Source: CAYUCY01 sp964443525 (GTDB taxonomy: Bacteria; Pseudomonadota; Alphaproteobacteria; Caedimonadales; Caedimonadaceae). From it: a stretch of 9,515 nt of DNA. The stretch lies in NCBI GenBank assembly GCA_964443525.1, contig CAYUCY010000056.1:1-9515 (forward strand), written 5' to 3'. The notes beneath the pieces are model-generated. The model was not told the DNA's origin and made no database searches. It saw nothing but the letters and a program-made list of their open reading frames with translations. Position numbers and translations under genes: made by a program. Below, piece after piece: positions 6,405 to 9,515 of this stretch; position 1 is the stretch's first letter; every line of letters begins with the position of its first letter.

Positions 6405-6439
6405 ATCAATAAGCGCGGAGAATCTAGTTAAGCGAAACG

Positions 6440-7714
6440 ATGCAAAAAGCGACTGCCCAAGCCATCAGTCCTGAATTAATTGACAACAAGAAAAATTCCC
6501 CGCCCATTCCCCAGCTTGTTTGGATCCTGGGATCCATGATGTTTCTCGTAAACCTTTCCTTTATCATGGTTTACAGTTATGTCGGTATTTATATGAAATC
6601 GCTCGGCGTCACAATGGCCTGGATCGGCGTTGTCGAAGGACTCGCTGAGGCATCCTCCTATCTCATGAAATTAATATCAGGTATGTACAGCGATTATCTT
6701 AAGCGTCGCAAGCCCGTTATGTTGGTCGGGTATACGATGATCGTCTTCTCTCGGATCGTTTTCTCCCTTGCCTCAACTTTTGCGCCTCTTTTTGCCGCTC
6801 GACTTGTTGAACGTCTCGGCAACGGGATTCAATCCACCCCTCGAGATACGATGGTGGCCGATGTTTCTCCTACCTCTCGCATCGGAGCTGCTTACGGTTT
6901 AAAGAGAACGCTTGCTCAATCCGGGTCTCTGTTCGGAGCGATTGTTGCTATGTTTGCCTTTACTGCAGTATCGGAAAATTATCAAAGCGTTTTCCAGTTG
7001 GCTGCGGTTCCTGCGATTGTGGCTTTTCTCATCCTCATTTTTTTTGTAATTGAGCCAAAGAAATTTGCTCATTCCGCCGTATCGGCAGAAATTCCTCTGC
7101 CAGAGCAACGTAAAAAATCAACCATTAATTTTTCAAATCTGGCTAAGCTTGGATCCACATTTTGGCTCTTAATGGGTATTAACGCCATTTTCATGCTTTC
7201 ACGCTTCGGGGAAACTTTCTTGGCTCTCCATGCTTATAATAATTTCGGTCTTGAGGGCAAATATGCCCCCATGATCATGTTGGTATTTAATGCAGGGTGG
7301 TGCCTGTCTTCATATCCCGTCGGTGCCATGGCCGATCGGATGAATCGCTATTGGTTTTTAGCACTCGGTATTCTTTTCTTGATTTTGGCTGACCACTTTT
7401 TAGCAACGGCAACCTCCTTGAGGTGGGTTTTCTTCGGATGCTTTTTCTGGGGTGTTCAGTATGGTGTGACACAAAATATTTTTCTCTCTCTCATTGCTGA
7501 AAATGTACCAAATGATCTCAGGGGAACAGGATTTGGGTCTTATTATATTATTTGCGCCATGTCCGCTTATTTTGCCGATCATATTGCAGGCAGTGTCTCT
7601 CAACACTACGGAGAGGCCTCCGCCTTTTCCCTCAGCGGAATTATTGCAATTGTATCTCTTCTTGCGCTTTTAGCCCTTATGATCCATAAATCGAGAACAA
7701 AGCGTTCTAAGTAG
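6440..7714 (+). CDS. major facilitator superfamily (MFS) transporter
   Basis: A 424-aa inner-membrane carrier with about 12 predicted hydrophobic segments, the usual MFS length. MFS motif A appears in the loop after the second segment (SGMYSDYLKRRK, 80-91). A conserved RLGNGIQSTPRD segment (125-136) closely resembles the RxGxGxxxxPRD signature of drug/proton antiporter-like MFS members. The second half has the matching GAMADRMNRY loop (295-304) and PNDLRGTGFG (357-366). A hydrophilic central loop of about 30 residues (206-235) divides the two six-helix halves. The substrate cannot be read from sequence; a multidrug-type efflux pump or a metabolite carrier are both possible. No good Shine-Dalgarno precedes the ATG (a GGAG lies about 20 nt upstream), but no better in-frame start exists before the first helix. 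Only 48 bp separate it from amn, suggesting co-transcription. Confidence 0.9.
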   Translation: MQKATAQAISPELIDNKKNSPPIPQLVWILGSMMFLVNLSFIMVYSYVGIYMKSLGVTMAWIGVVEGLAEASSYLMKLISGMYSDYLKRRKPVMLVGYTMIVFSRIVFSLASTFAPLFAARLVERLGNGIQSTPRDTMVADVSPTSRIGAAYGLKRTLAQSGSLFGAIVAMFAFTAVSENYQSVFQLAAVPAIVAFLILIFFVIEPKKFAHSAVSAEIPLPEQRKKSTINFSNLAKLGSTFWLLMGINAIFMLSRFGETFLALHAYNNFGLEGKYAPMIMLVFNAGWCLSSYPVGAMADRMNRYWFLALGILFLILADHFLATATSLRWVFFGCFFWGVQYGVTQNIFLSLIAENVPNDLRGTGFGSYYIICAMSAYFADHIAGSVSQHYGEASAFSLSGIIAIVSLLALLALMIHKSRTKRSK

Positions 7715-7762
7715 ACCCCCCTCGGATTTTTCTCTATGATAGGGAAAACGAAAGGGAGCCTG

Positions 7763-9238
7763 ATGACGGAAAAGACGCTCACCAAAGGGACAACGATTAT
7801 TCATCGAGCTAAGTCCTTTACGGATGCAACGCAAGCCGTTGCATATCTTCAAGAGATTTATGAGACGAGCTGTTCCAAGATCTATAAATCTTATGAGGAG
7901 CTTTTAAATGGTAATCTGGCCGCCGGAAGCCCTTCGGATGCGTGCTATCCTTATTTGGGCGTTACAATAGAGTCTTCCCGTCTGGCAATCGATGCTCGTT
8001 ACTCCTACGGCGTCCTCGATTCATCTGGATTTTTCGGCACCACGATGACAAATCCTCTTCTTTTTAAGGACTATTACCTTGAGCAAATAGCTCTCTTGAT
8101 TAAGAGATATAAAACGTCTGCAATCGTAGGACTTAGCAACTGGCGCATTCCTGTATCTTTTGTCGTAGATTACAGCACTGCACCTCTGACCCAGGATCAG
8201 GTGGATGCGCTCAAGATCGGCTTTGTCCTTCCCGACCTAAAGCGGATTGATGACCATATCGTGAACCATACTTACAAACATGATCCTCTCGAACCCAAAC
8301 CCTTAAGCCTTTTTTCGGGAGAGCGCGTGGATTTTTCTCTTCAACGACTTTTTCATTATACGGGAACCTCACCCGAACATTTCCAGGGCTTTATTCTTCT
8401 GACAAACTACCAGAGGTATATCGAAGAATTTCGGGAGTATGCATTCGGCTTGATGCGAACAGGAGAGGGAAACTATGAGGCCTTTGTGGAACCCGGAGAC
8501 TGTATTCATCTGCACGGAGGAAAAAAGATCGGAGAAGTCCCTTCTCATTTACCTCAGATGCCTGCCTATCATTTAAAATATCCCGACAAGATGGGAATTA
8601 CCTTTGTAAATATTGGGGTCGGCCCTACGAATGCTAAGAATATTACGGACCATTTGGCCGTCCTAAGGCCTCATTGTTGGATTATGTTGGGGCATTGCGC
8701 CGGCCTTAAGCGAAGCCAGGAACTAGGAGACTATGTTCTTGCTCACGGTTATGTTAGGGAAGATTCTGTCCTGGATGATGATTTGCCTCTCTGGGTTCCC
8801 GTGCCGGCCATTGCAGAGATTCAAATAGCTCTGCAAGAAGCCGTCGGTGTTTTAACGGGCCTCAAGGATCGGGACGCAAAGCGTCGTATGAGAACGGGAA
8901 CTGTCTTTACCACCGGCAATCGAAATTGGGAGCTCCGTTCTGACGAAATTTATGAGCGCTTCAATCAAAGTCGAGCCATTGCTTTGGACATGGAGTCAGC
9001 AACGATTGCTGCGAACGGTCTGCGTTTTCGTGTACCTTATGGGACGTTACTCTGCGTCTCCGACAAACCGATCCATGGAGAGATCAAACTGCGCGGGATG
9101 GCCAATAATTTCTATAATCAACGGGTGAACCAGCACTTAAAGATTGGGTTGGAGGCCATCCGGATTTTGCGCGAGCGCGGCATTCACGCCTTGCACTCCC
9201 GGAAGCTGAGGGGTTTTGACGAGCCTGCGTTTCGGTGA
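7763..9238 (+). CDS. amn: AMP nucleosidase
   Basis: Amn hydrolyses AMP to adenine and ribose 5-phosphate, controlling the AMP pool and feeding purine salvage in the cytoplasm. The protein is 491 aa, close to the size of the E. coli enzyme. The N-terminal half (about 1-180) is the AMP nucleosidase-specific domain; the C-terminal half is the nucleoside phosphorylase-like catalytic domain. Visible landmarks are NIGVGPTNAKNITDHLAVLRP (283-303 region), WIMLGHCAGL (306-315), the DMESATIAANG purine-binding segment (409-419) and the catalytic SDKP (433-436, Asp434). The frame extends upstream to an ATG at 7736, but the ATG at 7763 is preferred because AAAGGGA (7751-7757) sits 5 nt before it. It is probably co-transcribed with the MFS gene. 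The HSRKLRGFDEPAFR ending looks native to the family. The 3' end overlaps a convergent gene. Confidence 0.96.
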   Translation: MTEKTLTKGTTIIHRAKSFTDATQAVAYLQEIYETSCSKIYKSYEELLNGNLAAGSPSDACYPYLGVTIESSRLAIDARYSYGVLDSSGFFGTTMTNPLLFKDYYLEQIALLIKRYKTSAIVGLSNWRIPVSFVVDYSTAPLTQDQVDALKIGFVLPDLKRIDDHIVNHTYKHDPLEPKPLSLFSGERVDFSLQRLFHYTGTSPEHFQGFILLTNYQRYIEEFREYAFGLMRTGEGNYEAFVEPGDCIHLHGGKKIGEVPSHLPQMPAYHLKYPDKMGITFVNIGVGPTNAKNITDHLAVLRPHCWIMLGHCAGLKRSQELGDYVLAHGYVREDSVLDDDLPLWVPVPAIAEIQIALQEAVGVLTGLKDRDAKRRMRTGTVFTTGNRNWELRSDEIYERFNQSRAIALDMESATIAANGLRFRVPYGTLLCVSDKPIHGEIKLRGMANNFYNQRVNQHLKIGLEAIRILRERGIHALHSRKLRGFDEPAFR

Positions 9239-9515
9239 CTGTTTTGTGTGTGCTGCTGCAAGGGGGACACGAGACTTTTCTATTTCAGTTTGGGATTCCA
9301 TAAGGGATTTAATCAGGAAATCATCGAAGTCCTTCCAGAATTGATTTTGTATCTCATCTACTTCCATGAAGAGCTGATGTCTTGAAAATTCATAATATCT
9401 GTGTTCACATCTTGGCAGTGTTCTTTTGACGTAATCGATATGTTTGTTTTCAACAATCATTTCTCTACCTGCTTCAATCAAAAGAACGGGACGGTGAATC
9501 GACTTAAGGTAGGAC
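9137..9515 (-). CDS. PldB-like lysophospholipase / alpha/beta hydrolase, C-terminal part only
   Basis: The frame is open to the right edge, so the start, nucleophile elbow and oxyanion region lie outside the window. The visible beginning matches the end of an alpha/beta hydrolase fold: a buried strand RPVLLIEAGREMIVENKHID, where the catalytic acid is expected (an acidic residue follows the glycine, as I recall in PldB), and FSRHQLFMEVDEIQNQFWKDF, with the catalytic His in SRH followed by the final helix. This resembles lysophospholipase L2 (PldB) more than other lipases; a monoacylglycerol lipase-type esterase is the main alternative. The fold should end near DDFL. About 58 further residues follow, of which the last 33 are read antisense to the 3' end of amn, so this tail is probably an extension without domain function. 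Confidence 0.7.
   Translation of the reverse strand, partial: SYLKSIHRPVLLIEAGREMIVENKHIDYVKRTLPRCEHRYYEFSRHQLFMEVDEIQNQFWKDFDDFLIKSLMESQTEIEKSRVPLAAAHTKQSPKRRLVKTPQLPGVQGVNAALAQNPDGLQPNL

Larger units (their letters stand above)
5865..6439. other. candidate chromosomal replication origin (oriC) in a divergent intergenic region
   Basis: These 575 bp have no plausible gene and separate two divergently transcribed units. They combine a very AT-rich left flank (about 5865-5965, a possible unwinding element), two exact DnaA boxes in the same orientation (5990-5998 and 6182-6190), a one-mismatch box (5943-5951), and two TTAA-N7-TTAA sites of the CtrA type (6043-6057, 6143-6157). The two CtrA-type sites are joined by an 11-bp inverted repeat. 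In Caulobacter and Rickettsia, oriC carries DnaA boxes together with CtrA sites, so the combination fits an alphaproteobacterial origin. The usual neighbour hemE is not in this window. The alternative is a divergent promoter region controlled by DnaA and CtrA. I did not find a convincing IHF site. The right third (6200-6439) has one loose hairpin and the presumed MFS promoter. Confidence 0.5.

Noticed and set aside
7736..7762. Upstream in-frame ATG for amn
   Set aside because: No Shine-Dalgarno before 7736, whereas the ATG at 7763 has AAAGGGA at a suitable distance and gives a length nearer the family norm.

Overview
This window comes from a moderately AT-rich bacterial chromosome. It carries five complete protein genes and the end of a sixth. 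The gene set (HU, UvrC, AMP nucleosidase, an MFS carrier, a PldB-like hydrolase, two exported proteins of unknown function) suggests a Gram-negative bacterium. Two sites of the CtrA form (TTAA-N7-TTAA) in the main intergenic region make an alphaproteobacterium the best guess, possibly a host-associated lineage such as Holosporales or Rickettsiales. That lineage call is inference, because no rRNA or other marker gene is present.

Layout from left to right. A small exported protein of unknown function (199 aa, minus strand) has a strong sigma70-type promoter and a near-perfect Shine-Dalgarno. About 400 bp of divergent intergenic DNA then leads to hup (HU, plus strand), which probably starts at a GTG. 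hup converges on uvrC (minus strand) across a compact hairpin terminator. Upstream of uvrC on the same strand is an 801-aa exported protein. It is mostly helical, has a charged and Ser-rich linker, and ends in a domain resembling the HicA fold.

A 575-bp intergenic region (5865-6439) follows and is the most interesting part of the window. It has an AT-rich stretch, two exact DnaA boxes in the same orientation, one near-match DnaA box, two TTAA-N7-TTAA sites, and an 11-bp inverted repeat that links those two sites. Genes diverge from it on both sides. Together this makes a plausible chromosomal replication origin (oriC) under DnaA/CtrA control. The alternative is a cell-cycle-regulated divergent promoter region.

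Right of this region, an MFS transporter and AMP nucleosidase (amn) are read rightwards, 48 bp apart, as a likely operon. The 3' end of amn overlaps by about 100 bp, tail to tail, the end of a minus-strand PldB-type alpha/beta hydrolase that runs off the right edge.

The named genes are housekeeping functions: nucleoid structure, nucleotide excision repair and purine salvage/AMP control. No rRNA, tRNA, CRISPR array, insertion sequence or prophage gene was seen.
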